From the NCBI GenBank assembly GCA_019054805.1, contig JAHQIY010000004.1, positions 7,014,501 through 7,078,500 of the forward strand: a stretch of DNA of 64,000 nt. Reading direction: 5' to 3'. A model generated the notes under the pieces. The model did not search any database and was not told where the DNA came from. It worked only from the letters and a program-made list of their open reading frames with translations. Below, one piece after another: positions 11,377-23,280 of the stretch (positions within the stretch are counted from its first letter, which is position 1; every line of letters starts with the position of its first letter). This DNA is from Brachionus manjavacas. Lineage: Eukaryota; Rotifera; Eurotatoria; Ploima; Brachionidae. A program made the position numbers and the translations under genes.

Positions 11377-14300
11377 TGAAGTTTTATTTTGAAAATATAC
11401 CAAAATTTGAAATGAAATTTAATATTTCTATGATCACATTCTAATAGTGTACTTTTTAATTGAATGATTTTAGAAACAGCTTAGAGTTCAAAGTGAAATA
11501 CAATACAAATTTTATTTCTTTTATTTCAAAAATTAATACATCTATTCAAAAAAATTAATCCTTGAGGGAATCGATTTAGACAGTTAAACAGATATGTATT
11601 TTACGTAAAAGAAATTTCAAATTAAATCTAAAGAAAAAACAATTTAAATAAAATTTAGGCTCAGGAAAATCAATAAGGCTAAATTTATTTGGAATTTTTA
11701 TTTTGGGGAAAAATTAAAGATTAATTCAATCAAATTCATTTGAGTTTGATAAGTTAAACAGAAAATATGGGTAAATTCCAAAAAAAATATCACCTGAATA
11801 TTCTTCCTTTTCTATAATTAAGTTTAATTGAATTAAATTTGATATAAATTTAAAGATACTGATAAATTTTAACTCTTCTTGGTTTCGACTAGCCATCAAA
11901 TTTATAAACTACTATAGAAAAAAGAAATGCTGAAAAGCTTTAATCTATTTTAATCTAATATTAAAAAATGTTCGAGTTTTTCTCTTTTAACTTATTTTAT
12001 TTACATTTAAGCTTGAGATTTAGCATACTATCTAAAAAAAATTATTTCTCAAAATTTCAAAATCTAAAAGCATCTTAATTAAATTTTTTATTTTTAATTT
12101 ATAGTTATTAGTACAAAATTTCATAGAGTATTTTAGACTGATTTAAATTGATGAAAACAAATTTTTAATCTTTTTTTTTAAAATGTAAATATGGAATGAT
12201 AGGAGTAAATCATTTTTTTACTTCCTTAATTTTGGATCTGCTAAAATTTATAAAAAAAATAGATTTATTAATCATAAAAATGATCGAAAATTATGAATGA
12301 ATTCTAGAAGAAGTAATCATTTATAAAAATTTGATATCATTAAAAAATTTATTTAAATACTATTATACTCTTAAATATTATTTTTTTATTTAAATAATAA
12401 AACAAAAAATATAGCTTTAACTAACAACAAAAAGTTTATTTTATAATACCTGAATATTAAACTTAATTCTTTAATTGCAAAATTTCAAAATTAACTTAGA
12501 ACTGTAGATGAAGCTTAACATAATTAATTAGAAATAAAATCTATTTTTCATCATAAATTTTTAATCATGTATACATTCTGTAAATAATGCCTTTAACTTT
12601 TCAAATAGGTTGTATAAACCGCAAAATTAATTAATAACTTAAGTAAAAAATGTTCAAAAATAAAATAAAAAATAATTTTAAAAAGAAATTATCAAATAAA
12701 TGATATTAAAAAAGAATGAAGTGTTGAGAAATGTTCCGAATTCTTTGAAAATCGGATTTTTTTGTTGATTTTTTTTGTTTTTAAAAGTTTAAAATTGCAA
12801 TAAATAATAATGTTTTTATGATCATTCAATTTAAATCATAAATACACAATTTATAATATTTTTTTAATTAAGAAAAAACTAAGAAATTAGATTCGAAATT
12901 AAGAAAATTTCTAAACTGCAAAATCTGTAATAAAATTCGATTCCAAATCGCATAAATAATGCTACTTAAAATTTTTTAGACTATAGAATTAAATTTAAAT
13001 TTAAATTGAAAATTTTTAAATTTTTAATATGTATGACAATGATAATAGTAATGAGCTACAGCATGAGACCTGCGGAGCGAGACTAGATGAAGTTTCGCTA
13101 TAGTAGCTGTCGGTCTGTTTTTGAAAAAAATCTTGAAAAAAATATATTATTAGTTTGAATTGAATTTATCCAGACCAGTTTGAATATGAATCCAGACCAA
13201 TTCATTCATAAACTAAACTCGATTTTTAATTTTTAATTTTTTAATTCTTAAATTTGAATTTTCGAATTTAAGTCGTCATTTAGTTCTAAAACTTTACAAT
13301 GATGACGGGTAAATTTGAATTCAAATTTAAAATAAAATTAAAATTAAATTCCATAATTGACTTTAAAAAGTCTAAATATCATGTTAATTATTTTTTTATT
13401 TAAAAAAATTGAAATTTAATAATAAAAGTTTGTTCGATTTAAAAAGAACTAAATTAAAAAACGAAACTTTTTGAATTCATAAAAATTTTCTTTTGTTTGA
13501 AATTTCTAAAAAAAAATTTACTAATTTATTTCGATTTTCAAATAAAAACTTGATTGTTTTTTTTTTTCAAAATTAAATTATATTATGATTCTAATTTGAA
13601 TTCATTTTTTTTCTGGGTTTAAAATAAAACTCAAATTTAAAAATTAATTCAATTATTCAAAAGTAAATTCAAATTCTATTTATTTACAACACTAGTTAAA
13701 TTTAAGCCAAATTAAAACCCTAATTGTAAATCAAAAACTCAAATGACAACAAAGTTCATGCTGTTGAGAGAGGCTGCTATGAGGTTGAAATGAATTTAAA
13801 TTTTTTAACAGAATTTTCAATTTTGATCCACGCATTTAATCTAGAAACCTTTTTTTCTAATAAAAAAATATTTTAAATTTTTTAGAGAAAAAAAATTATT
13901 TTTTGCACTTAGATTTTTAAATGAAAATTCAGTTTTAGTACGTCCTTCAAACTATTTCGAGAAAAATTAAAAATACATGTTAAATGACTGAATTTGAACT
14001 GAATTTGCGTTTTTTAACCGCGCAGTTGTATCTGCGAGCTTACGGTATGTCATTAGAAAGGAAAATTTTTCTAATAATAAAAATAACAATCTAGATAAAA
14101 AGAAAACTTTGCTTTTTAATTTAACAATTTTTTGGGTAGCTTTGATACAACCGATTTAATGGTTTGAAATAAAAAACTTTTAAAATTTAAAAATTTATTA
14201 AAATTAATTAAATTTGAAAAATTAACAAATAAAAACTCAATAAAAAAACGATTGAAATTTATTTATAAAAGCCGATTATTTTCCTACACAATTTAATTTT

Positions 14301-14532
14301 TAATTCTAGTTTAAGAATTATTGGATTTATGTTTTTTAGAGCGCTAGTTTAATTAAGTCATTTTACAATCGTTCAATAAATTACTCATATTGATGTTTTA
14401 CGGAATGATTGACCGGGAGCCGACAATTAAATTAATTCTTAATGCCGGTTGAATTTTGAAAATGACTTTAAAATTCGTGTTATCTAAATAAGATGATAAC
14501 ATTAAGCTCTAAAAAAACTCAAAAAAATTAAA
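11377..14532. other. AT-rich intergenic region, no gene seen
   Basis: About 3.1 kb of A/T-rich sequence with many homopolymer runs and no convincing ORF. The only compositional island is about 13050-13115 (around gagacctgcggagcgagac), flanked by short inverted bits (agctaca and tagct). It may be a retroelement tail remnant on the minus strand. Confidence 0.6.
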
Positions 14533-17500
14533 TTAAAAATTAGCCGAGCCGGAGGACCAATTCTGATTTGGCGTAGACGAAGCGTTTCCATTCGGAACAC
14601 TGTGAAGCATTGTCAGATTAGCCGAATTAGCCGGTTGTGAACCAGAAGAAGCGACAACTAAAGGCGAATTGCTTGTCTGACCAGGATTTGAGTAAATATC
14701 ATGAGCGTTCATATCTTTATAATTTAAATTTTAATTTTTTAATTTTTGTCTTTTATTTTGAATATTTACTAGGCATCATTAAATAATTTCCGATGTTTTG
14801 CGTCGATGATTGATACATTGTGTTCTGAGTTTGAGATAAGTGTGGGCTCATGTGGTAAGCTTGATTTTGACTCGTTTGAAGTGGAATATTGGTTTGGTAC
14901 TGTGGCATGTTATGATATGGTTGGTATTGATTCAAATCATGCATACTGGTGCTGTTTGCCAATGTCTGTGGGTAAAGACTACTGTTTTGACTCATATCAT
15001 TTGTCGGAACATTTTGACAAGTGTGCGTGCAGACTATGAACTCGAATTGCTCGTTGCAGGGATTACAAAAAGCGTATGCACTTGTTTTGAAAATGAGTAC
15101 ATTTTGATTTTGTGAAGAGTCTGGTGAAGATTGTGGTGGACTCGATTGAGACATTAAATGTATGGTCATTTGAACAGGTTGTATTTGTTTAGTTTCATAT
15201 ATTTGCTTTAAAGTGTCTTTAATCATTTGCTGGTCTTGAATAATGCTAAAATCGCTCAGATATTTTTTAAGCAAATCGTTCGGCTGATAGCCCAATATTT
15301 GTGTTACTCTATGAAATAAATTAATTAAATGAACGTGATTTAATTTAAAAAGCTAGAGTGCATTTAAGTCATGCACTACAGTCTTTTAATTTAAGTATAT
15401 TTGTTTTATTCTTAATTGAGATCTCTTAAGTAAATTTTTGAAAATATTTAATTTTAATTTTTTAGGAAGTGTAATTCCGAATAATTAAATTCATACACGC
15501 TTGTTAATCAAACAGATGCACAAATTGAGAATTAGAAGAAGCTATAGCTTGATAAAGATATGCAAATTAGTTTAAAAAAATAATAAAAATTTTTATTCAA
15601 TACAAAAAAATATTCTGTGATACAGATTTGAAAGCAGTTTATTTTTTGCAATTGTCAAGGAGCATTAGAAACTATTGAATTAAAAATCAACAAAAATTTT
15701 CTTAAGAGATAAACTCATGACTTTTTTTAATTTTGATAGTCCCATACTCGTATAAAATAAAAAATACAGCATGTATGGTAATTTAAAAAATTTAAAAATC
15801 TTGAAACCTTTAATAAACACTCTCAATTAAATTTTTGAAAAAGATCGATTTTTAATTGAACTATCAAATTAATGTCAAAGAATATGTTAGAATCAAAAAT
15901 GATTTTGAACAAAAAGGCGAATTAAGTGAATAAACCTTTTTAGCACCTTACCATTTTTTTAAAACAATTTTATATTTTTACTTTAAGATAGCTAATTTTG
16001 GTAGCAAAATGGCTATGTAAAATTTAATACAAAAAGCGAAAAATGCAATAATATCTGTTCTAATGACCCAAAGGTTTTTTCTAAGAACGATATAAATTGA
16101 AACATTGTCTAATTGAAAATTCTTTAAAAACACGACAAGTTTATTAGGTTTTAGTTTTCAATTTTTTTTCTTTATTTAAAAAAAAAACTTGCAAAAGTAA
16201 TTAAAGAATGTTTTAGAATTAAAAATTTTTAAAAAATTTTTAAAAAAATTTTAAAAATCCATAAAACTTCCTGATTGAAAACTAGACACATTTTCAATGT
16301 AAGTGAACTTTGGTAGAAGATAAAACAGTAGGTGATTTAGTTTTATTTGAAAAACAAATTACAAGACCAAAGGAATTTTTTCCTTTACTTTTTTATTTTG
16401 GTACTAATGGTGTTCGAAGCGCAGAAAGCAAAGTTAACAAATATCTTACTGATTGAGTATTTACTGGCTCAAGTGAGCGTCGTCTTAATTAACAGAAGGA
16501 TAACAAATAGGTCCCATATTATGAAAAAACGAAATAGATCGAAATTCACTATGCTTTATCTGCGCCAAAGCTGACATGGAATATCGAGTGAAAGCTCAAT
16601 TAAATTCAACATATGCCCGGCCTGTACTTCTATATGGGCTCGATGTAATCATATTAAACAACGATCATGTCTGAAAAGTACAAACAACTGAGTAAAATTA
16701 TTTAAAAACAATGCCTGTTCTGGAAAGGCCGTGTAGAAACATGACACTTTTTTTAGATTGGTCTTGAGAGTATTGATGTAAGCGATGTGAGCTCTTTGAT
16801 AGACTTATGATAAACCCGAAAACTAGACTGCTTATTGAACGAATAAGGACTGAACGTGAACGCAGAAAAGTAGAGCTAAATAAAAAGTCTATAATATACT
16901 TAAGATGCTAACAAAAGGACGTAATATGAAACCTGATAAACTGATTAATACCTGTAAGCTAGTGGTCAACGCCAATAGGAGTATACATGACATGGCGTAT
17001 GAGAGTGAAATAGTTGGAAGAACAAGAACTAAGTTAGAGGAAAGAATAAATAGCACTGAAAAAATGAGTTACTCAGCTCAGTGTTCTAGATATGACATAA
17101 GACTAAATTTACGGTCTTTTAATTAAAATCATGATCTACTTTAAATTTAAATTTAACAAAGATATTTTAGTATATTTTTGATACTATATTTAACTAAATT
17201 GAACATTGCCGTTTGGCGTTTATTGACTTAAATTTTTATTTTTGAATTCAAGCTTTTTTTTTTAGTAGTTCAGCTGATGTAGTAGGTCTAATTTCAGAGG
17301 AGAAAAAAATTGTTTAGTTTATGCCAGATTTTTCACACGATTAGATCAAAAATAATATAAATGCTTTGATAGAATGATGGAAGTATTTTTAAGCTTAATT
17401 TATTTTAAAAAAATGGCTCAAAAATTTTGATGTCTCTTAAAACTTAATTTCAAAAAAAATTTCATTTTTTATGATATTAAAATACTTGAAAAAGTAAAAT

Positions 17501-19242
17501 TAGGACTTTGTCACCGATAACTTATTTTTAAAATGGTGAATAAATTTTTTCAAGTTAGGGCAATTTTTTCCACAATATTAAAAACAAAGTTTTCGATTCG
17601 AGTCGAAAAAAAAATCAACCTTCAAGGAGGTATAGACAATGAAAATATTTAAAGTAAAAATCCTTTCTGTACTTTTTGTACTTTTTCATAATTTAAATTT
17701 ATTTGGCACTGTTCCTTTTTGTACTTTTTGTTCTTAATGGTAATAAAAAAGCCTTTTATTAATCAATATTTTAAATATGAATTTTATATTAAACTAATAT
17801 TTTTCTTACCTTCAGCATACCCGAATCCCTAAACCAGGGCTCCGTCCCGGACCCCGTTTAAGTTTTAATAAAATTATTAAAATTACCATTAATCACAAAA
17901 AGTACAAAAAGGAACAGGGCCAAATAAAATAATATTTTGAAAAGGTACAAAAAGTACAGAAAGGAAAATGATTTTTTAAAAGTTTGATTTCATTGTCTAT
18001 CCATGCCTTCAAGTGTTTGAAAACTTTCAATCAAACATAATTAAAATAATATCAAACACTTTTTTTAAAATTAATTTTTAAAATAATATCTACAAATATC
18101 TACCTTTGGTCTACAAACGTTATGAGGCCATTTTGGTCGTGCCTGGTAACAAATTCCAAAGTAGAATTATTAATCAAATCATTAGGCGTGCTGGTCATTT
18201 GCAGTCTAGCGATTGCTATCAAGTGAAAATTAGTTTGCTCATCTAAATGAGAGCCCATGAGTCCATGATGCCCGGCGTAGGAATTGTACAGGCCGTGATC
18301 AATCAAATTCTGGTTGTTGTTGGACTGGTGAGTGGACGAGTTGGGCGGCCAAATTTTAGTGTAGCCGGTCACATGAAGCACCGCGTAGCCATTTCCAAGT
18401 TTGTCCTCACTTTGAATCTGATTTATGCTTCGGTTCGATCTGGAGCTAGTAGACCACACGCCTGACCCAGTCGCGTAACTCATGCCGTCAATGTAGGCCG
18501 GCTTGGAATGACCTAGTCGAACGCGGCAAATAAAGCTGCGCCTCGCGCCAATGTGACTTCGCATTGAGTTCGGGTGACCCTCCTTTTTGACGGTTCCAGT
18601 CTTTAGATCAAGCACTCTGCCTGCCGTATTTATCGAGTTCTCTTGCGTAGACAACTGATCTTTCACTTTTTCCAAATCGTCAGGGTGAACAAACTCGTAT
18701 AGGGACCGATTGGTCCACTCAGTGGGCATATAGGACAAAACTGGCTGCACTGCTTCGCTCACAAAAATAATGTTTCCCGTGTCGCACTGAGCGACGAACA
18801 AAAATCCATCTGCCGCCTCTAGTATCAAATGCTTGAGTTCCTGGTCGGTCAAAAAAGAAGGCTTGTAGCTACTGTCACTCATGGACTGACTGATGGAGTT
18901 GGAATTGGCCTGGCGAAGATTGCGCATGTGCGACGAGGCCATTCGCAGAATTGTCAATTTGTCCGGCTTGCGCTGAAGATTGTTGCAAGTGGGCACCATG
19001 AGACACAGCTCATTGAAGTACGCAGCCATTTTGACTCGTCTGCGCCGCTCTATTTCGCAGTGGTTCTCGCGGGCTTGCTTCTCTTTTTCCTTGTCAATGT
19101 CGCTTATCTGCAGGTCAGTTGGATAGTTGGAGTTGATCTGCATTATTGGATGCTGAGGAATTAGGGCTTGATTGGCGGACATTAGGCCCGCTTGTTGCAT
19201 GGGCTGGCTCTGTGAATTCAATTGAGACGTTTGATACATCAT
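14533..19242 (-). CDS. ARNT: Aryl hydrocarbon receptor nuclear translocator (ARNT), bHLH-PAS factor
   Basis: A nuclear transcription factor, the shared dimer partner of class I bHLH-PAS proteins (HIF-alpha, AhR, SIM in known animals). Three exons: 19242-18104, 15308-14770 and 14714-14533. Donors GTAGAT and GTAAAT and acceptors CATAG and AAAG give 1860 nt, or 619 residues. The basic region [19 protein letters not shown] and a helix-loop-helix ending [15 protein letters not shown] are ARNT-type. PAS-A follows ([18 protein letters not shown]), then [16 protein letters not shown] spans the first intron (FVDQR, then [13 protein letters not shown]) and ends FEFIVCTHT. The C-terminus is Gln/Asn/Ser-rich and short. 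The start MMYQTSQ is the first plausible ATG, although the frame is open further upstream. A 2.8-kb intron carries transposon debris. BMAL/cycle is a less likely alternative, because the linker motifs favour ARNT. Confidence 0.93.
16560..17125 (+). mobile_element. Decayed LINE fragment in the ARNT intron
   Basis: A degraded piece of LINE ORF2 C-terminal region, recognisable from [14 protein letters not shown] near 16598. The following 500 bp are in broken frames and less AT-rich than the surrounding intron. It is antisense to ARNT. The ends are not defined. Confidence 0.5.
17619..18013. mobile_element. Foldback/MITE-like inverted repeat in the ARNT intron
   Basis: Imperfect inverted arms of about 130 bp: tagacaatgaaa pairs with tttcattgtcta, ctttctgtactttttgtac with its complement near 17955, and gttcctttttgtacttttt with its complement near 17895. 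They enclose a loop of about 130 bp holding a GC-rich cagggctccgtcccggac. There is no ORF. The structure fits a non-autonomous DNA element. It lies only about 90 bp from the exon 1 donor. Confidence 0.65.
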
Positions 19243-19649
19243 AGTTTTAGCTTGTTTGTAAATTAATGGAATGAACAGAAGAGAACGACGCACAAAATTA
19301 TGAATTTATTATTTTAATTCATTTCGCGTGACTTGAACGACGCTGTTTGTTTTCGCTAGAAAAAAAAAGTCTATCTAAAAATTAGTAGAAGAGAAAATAT
19401 TTGTGCTCTTTTCCTCTTGGTCCAGGGATTAATTAATCGAATAGATTTTTGGCTGGATTAAGACGAATAGTTTGTTTCTCTAATGATTCGGCGGGATTAG
19501 TGTGCTTAATTTGTTTTTAGTGAAGTTTAAATCGTCATGTTAGTATCAAATTTCTTGCCAACTAAAAAAAGTAAATAAATTATGATTATGATTTATGGGT
19601 ATGTGACAGGCTAAATAAAGATAGAATTTGTCTCAATGAAGCATTTAAA
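19243..19649. other. ARNT 5' flank, nothing further seen
   Basis: The presumed 5' UTR or promoter side of ARNT. I see no clear TATA box or exon. Confidence 0.5.
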
Positions 19650-20250
19650 TTTGACTTTGCTCAATATTTTTTTTTCTTTTACAAACTAAAATGTAAAATC
19701 TATAGATCATTGTATTTAACTTTTGTTCGTCCTCTTTTGGAATTTGCTGTGCCTGTATGGTCTCCATTTCTTAAGTCGGATTGTGAGAATCTTGAGAGGA
19801 TTCAACGCAGAGCTACGAAATTTGTTTCTTCAATTAGAAACAAACCGTATGAAAGCAGATTGAAGGCTTTAAACATTCCAAATCTGGTGGAAAGAAGAAA
19901 AAGAGGTGATCTAATTCAATTATACAAGTTCATGCATGGAATAGAATTGGTTGAAAAAAGCAACAATTTTAATGTCACCAAAATCCAAGGAAGAGGTCAC
20001 TGCTTCAAATATCACAAAGAAATTTCGAGGCTCCAACATAGAGATAACTTTTTTTTCAACAGAACCGCTAACATATGGAACTCACTGCCAAATCAATTAG
20101 TTGAAGCCCCTAATGTTAACAGCTTTAAAGCAGGCATTGATTGCTGGATGAGCAGCAATCAATCACATCAGCTGTCATAGTGTGCCTTATCAGCACACTC
20201 GCTGGCTAGCCAGCTACAGTCAAAACTACTACTACTACTACTACTAAACT
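19650..20250 (+). mobile_element. LINE 3' end (ORF2 C-terminus) with ACT tail
   Basis: A 5'-truncated non-LTR retrotransposon. The reading frame at 19710-20180 holds the typical post-RT region: VRPLLEFAVPVWSPF, IQRRATKFV, RRKRGDLIQLYKFMHG, then FFFNRTANIWNSLPNQLVE. A short 3' UTR (agcacactcgctggctagcc) ends in an (ACT)n repeat at about 20226-20246. No RT palm remains. The stretch of sequence is uninterrupted, so the insertion is fairly recent. Confidence 0.88.
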
Positions 20251-20284
20251 GTAAATACTTTATAATTTAGCTAGTTTTACCCAG

Positions 20285-20530
20285 AAACAAAAGACTGCGA
20301 TGGCTTGGGCATGTACTTAGAATGAAAGAAACACGGATACTAAAAAGGGCCCTTCAATGGACACCTCAAGGGCGACGTAAGGTAGGACGACCAGCAGTAA
20401 CATGGAGGTCAACAATCACGAAAGAGCTCATCGAAATGGGAATGACATGGAGAGAAGCAGAGTGAAAATCAAAAGTAATGACCCTATGCTCCACAAGGAG
20501 TGAATAAGGAAAAAAAAAAAAAAAAAAAAC
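20285..20530 (+). mobile_element. Second LINE 3' fragment with poly-A
   Basis: A different LINE lineage. The plus frame reads RLRWLGHVLRMKETRI, GRRKVGRPAVTWR and ELIEMGMTWREAE, the widespread C-terminal signature of ORF2 in several LINE clades, and then stops. A poly-A run at about 20511-20529 marks the 3' end. It is heavily 5'-truncated and sits directly behind the ACT-tailed LINE. Confidence 0.82.
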
Positions 20531-22111
20531 CCATTATTACCATAACCAAATTAATCCACACTACAAATTATAGAAAAAAAAAGACAAAATTCAGAAAAAT
20601 AAAGATTTAGATTTTTTTTATCCATATTTTTTCTCTTTCCTCTCTCCTCTTAGAACAAGAAAAAAAGGAAAGTTGTATGAGGCCTCGCTTCGGAACAATC
20701 TTGAGAGATTATCTCTCTAAAATTATCTATCTATCTTTATTTTTTTTCTTTGATTTTTTTTGACTTATTTTCAAATATTTTCAAGCAAGTTGATAAACGG
20801 TTTTTAAATTCCATTCTTTATAGCCCTGTTCAATTTTATCCACGTTTAATATTTTTTAAAATAACTATATAATATGCAAATAAAAAACTAAAATAGAAAA
20901 AAAAAATGACTTTCTTAAAGAAATAGAGCCATGATTATGTAAATGGAAAATGGAAATCTCAGTGAAAAAATGGCTTTCTCAAATTCGACCAAACCTAAGG
21001 CAGGTTTTGACTCAAAACGAAAGTCAGAAACGAAAATTAAATTTTTCAAATCAAATAATTTTATTAATAAATTTTCAAATTTTTGTATTTTGTAATATTT
21101 TTATTTTATAATACTAAGATAAAAATTCCCATCGTCCTCATCTGGAGTTTGCAGTAGGTGTCCGAAATCCGAAGAGGCATCGATGTTCTCGAACAAGTTA
21201 AGTCAAGATTATCGAAAATGGTACTTGAACTGAAATCAGAACCCTTCCTGTAGAGAAGACAGAGCACACTCGAAGAGAAGCACAGATGAGGCGATCTCAT
21301 TCAACTATATAAAATCCAGCACGTTCACGATCAGATGACATAAATGGGCACCAAAAACTTGATTCGGACGGTTAGACAGACAAGGAACAAGAACTTTCTT
21401 AAAGTGATCGAGTGACAATTGAACAACAGTTGTGGAGTGAGATAAAAAAAATTTTCAAATCAGATAGCGGAATTAGAACACTCTGGACGCAGTGTATAAG
21501 AGCGTCACTAATACGAACATTTCTAAAAAAAGAATTGACAAGTCATTCGGATAATTTTTTTTTAACTTTTTGTTTGATGCTAGTAGAATTTAAAAATTTT
21601 TCCAGCATCTAAAAATTGTTTACTCAAAAAAATGCAAAAATAAGCTATTTATAAATTTGTGAAAAAAAGTTTTTTTTAAAAGTAGTTTATTTATAAAATG
21701 GCCGTAGGTAGTTTTGGAACATCTACGTGCGTCACTATTTGGAGACTTGAGTTTCCTACAGCATTAATGCTATTAATCCTACTACTAAGATTCATTATTG
21801 CATCGCATGAAATTAATTAAAAAAATAAAGTAGATGAATGATAAATTTTGGAATGCCTTTTTAATCAGAAAATGAAAAAAATTGAATTGAATTGAGTTGA
21901 AACAAATGATTAATAATTTTTCGATTTTTTAAAAGATTTTTTTGTAAAAATAAACAAATAATAATTAACCAATCTCGATATTACTTAAATTATATATTTA
22001 CATACCATATGGCTTTTTTAAATTAATTTTTCTTCCAATTTTTCGATAATATTTCGTATTAATTTATGATCAAATCAAAAATTAAGTTTTAATTATATTT
22101 TACTTTTCTGA
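20531..22111. other. Intergenic, AT-rich, with LINE debris
   Basis: Contains a short GC-richer patch ending in ATCT repeats (about 20680-20745), possibly a retroelement tail, and the LINE remnant listed at 21110-21420. No host exon is seen. Confidence 0.5.
21110..21420 (+). mobile_element. Decayed LINE ORF2 C-terminal remnant
   Basis: Across broken frames the pattern of a LINE post-RT region is visible: HLEFAVGVRNPKRH, then GDLIQLYKIQHVHDQ, then MGTKNLIRTVRQTRN. Stops and frame changes show that it is old. It resembles the intact version at 19.7-20.2 kb. Confidence 0.65.
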
Positions 22112-22851
22112 AATTTTTTAAATATTTACCAATTCAGATAGCACATCATGAAACATTTAACAATAGATTTGTATAATAATAATTTCATAATTCTGATAAT
22201 TTCCTTTATTCAATTGATGAAATTTTGTTAATAATTTTCTTGAACTAATATTTTAAATAAGATAACAAGATTTTCAATTGATTTTATTGAAATATATGAT
22301 ATTTCTTGTTTAGCTGTATTCAAAATCTCATCAATTAAATTAATATATACAAAAAATATCAACACATAAAAAAATAAGCAAAGTTAATTTTTCTTCAGTT
22401 TTCAATTTTCTCTTTTTGCTCAAAAATTTTAAATTAATTGCATTGCATATTTGCAATTATTTTAAATTGAAATTTGAAAGCTTTAAAAGTTAAAAAACTG
22501 TGAAAATTGCAATGCAATAAAATTGCGCATTTAAAATTTTTGAGCAAAAAGAGAAAATTGAAAACTGAAGAAAAATTAACTTTGCTTATTTTTTTATGTG
22601 TTGATATTTTTTGTATATATTAATTTAATTGATGAGATTTTGAATACAGCTAAACAAGAAATATCATATATTTCAATAAAATCAATTGAAAATCTTGTTA
22701 TCTTATTTAAAATATTAGTTCAAGAAAATTATTAACAAAATTTCATCAATTGAATAAAGGAAATTATCAGAATTATGAAATTATTATTATACAAATCTAT
22801 TGTTAAATGTTACATGATGTGCTATCTGAATTGGTAAATATTTAAAAAATT
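22112..22851. repeat. 740-bp near-perfect palindrome
   Basis: A left arm from 22112 to about 22435 is repeated inverted from about 22528 to 22851. By eye I found one mismatch in the roughly 300 bp I aligned (atgaaacat against atgtaacat). The loop of about 90 bp is itself partly palindromic (gcattgcatatttgcaat, then attgcaatgcaat). No ORF is present. It may be a foldback transposon, a recent inverted duplication or a hairpin-RNA source. Confidence 0.92.
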
Positions 22852-23215
22852 AATAAACTCTGAAATTTTTTTAAATGATACTTTTTAAAAAAAATTCATT
22901 GAAACTTTTTATTTATTGATTTAGGATTCAAAAAAATTGTCCCATTAATGTTTGGTATGTTTTCAACATTTTTTGTTTTAGACACCTTTAATTTTTTGTT
23001 GAGCCAAAAAATGCTAAATCATTTAGAACTTCAATGTTTAAAAATTTAATAAGCTCAATTAATTCAATTTTTCTATTTTTACTCTAAATTCTCTTTTATT
23101 TTTTTAAGTATCTAGTAAAATTAAGAAAATACTTTTTTTTATTTTAATAATAATCAATTTTTTATTTCAAAAATAAAAAAATTTAGGCAAAGAGTAATCA
23201 TAGCTAGGGTTTTTA

Positions 23216-23280
23216 ATTATGTGTGATAGATACTATCTATACTATCTATTAATTGATAGATACTATCTATCACACATAAT
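23216..23280. repeat. Short perfect palindrome with GATA-rich arms
   Basis: Arms of 25 bp (beginning attatgtgtgatagatact) are perfectly inverted around a 15-bp centre. Each arm contains gatagatactatctatc, which is itself palindromic. No gene is attached. Confidence 0.85.

Noticed and set aside
13050-13115. GC-richer patch considered as a tRNA gene
   Set aside because: No cloverleaf, A box or B box can be built. More like a retroelement tail.
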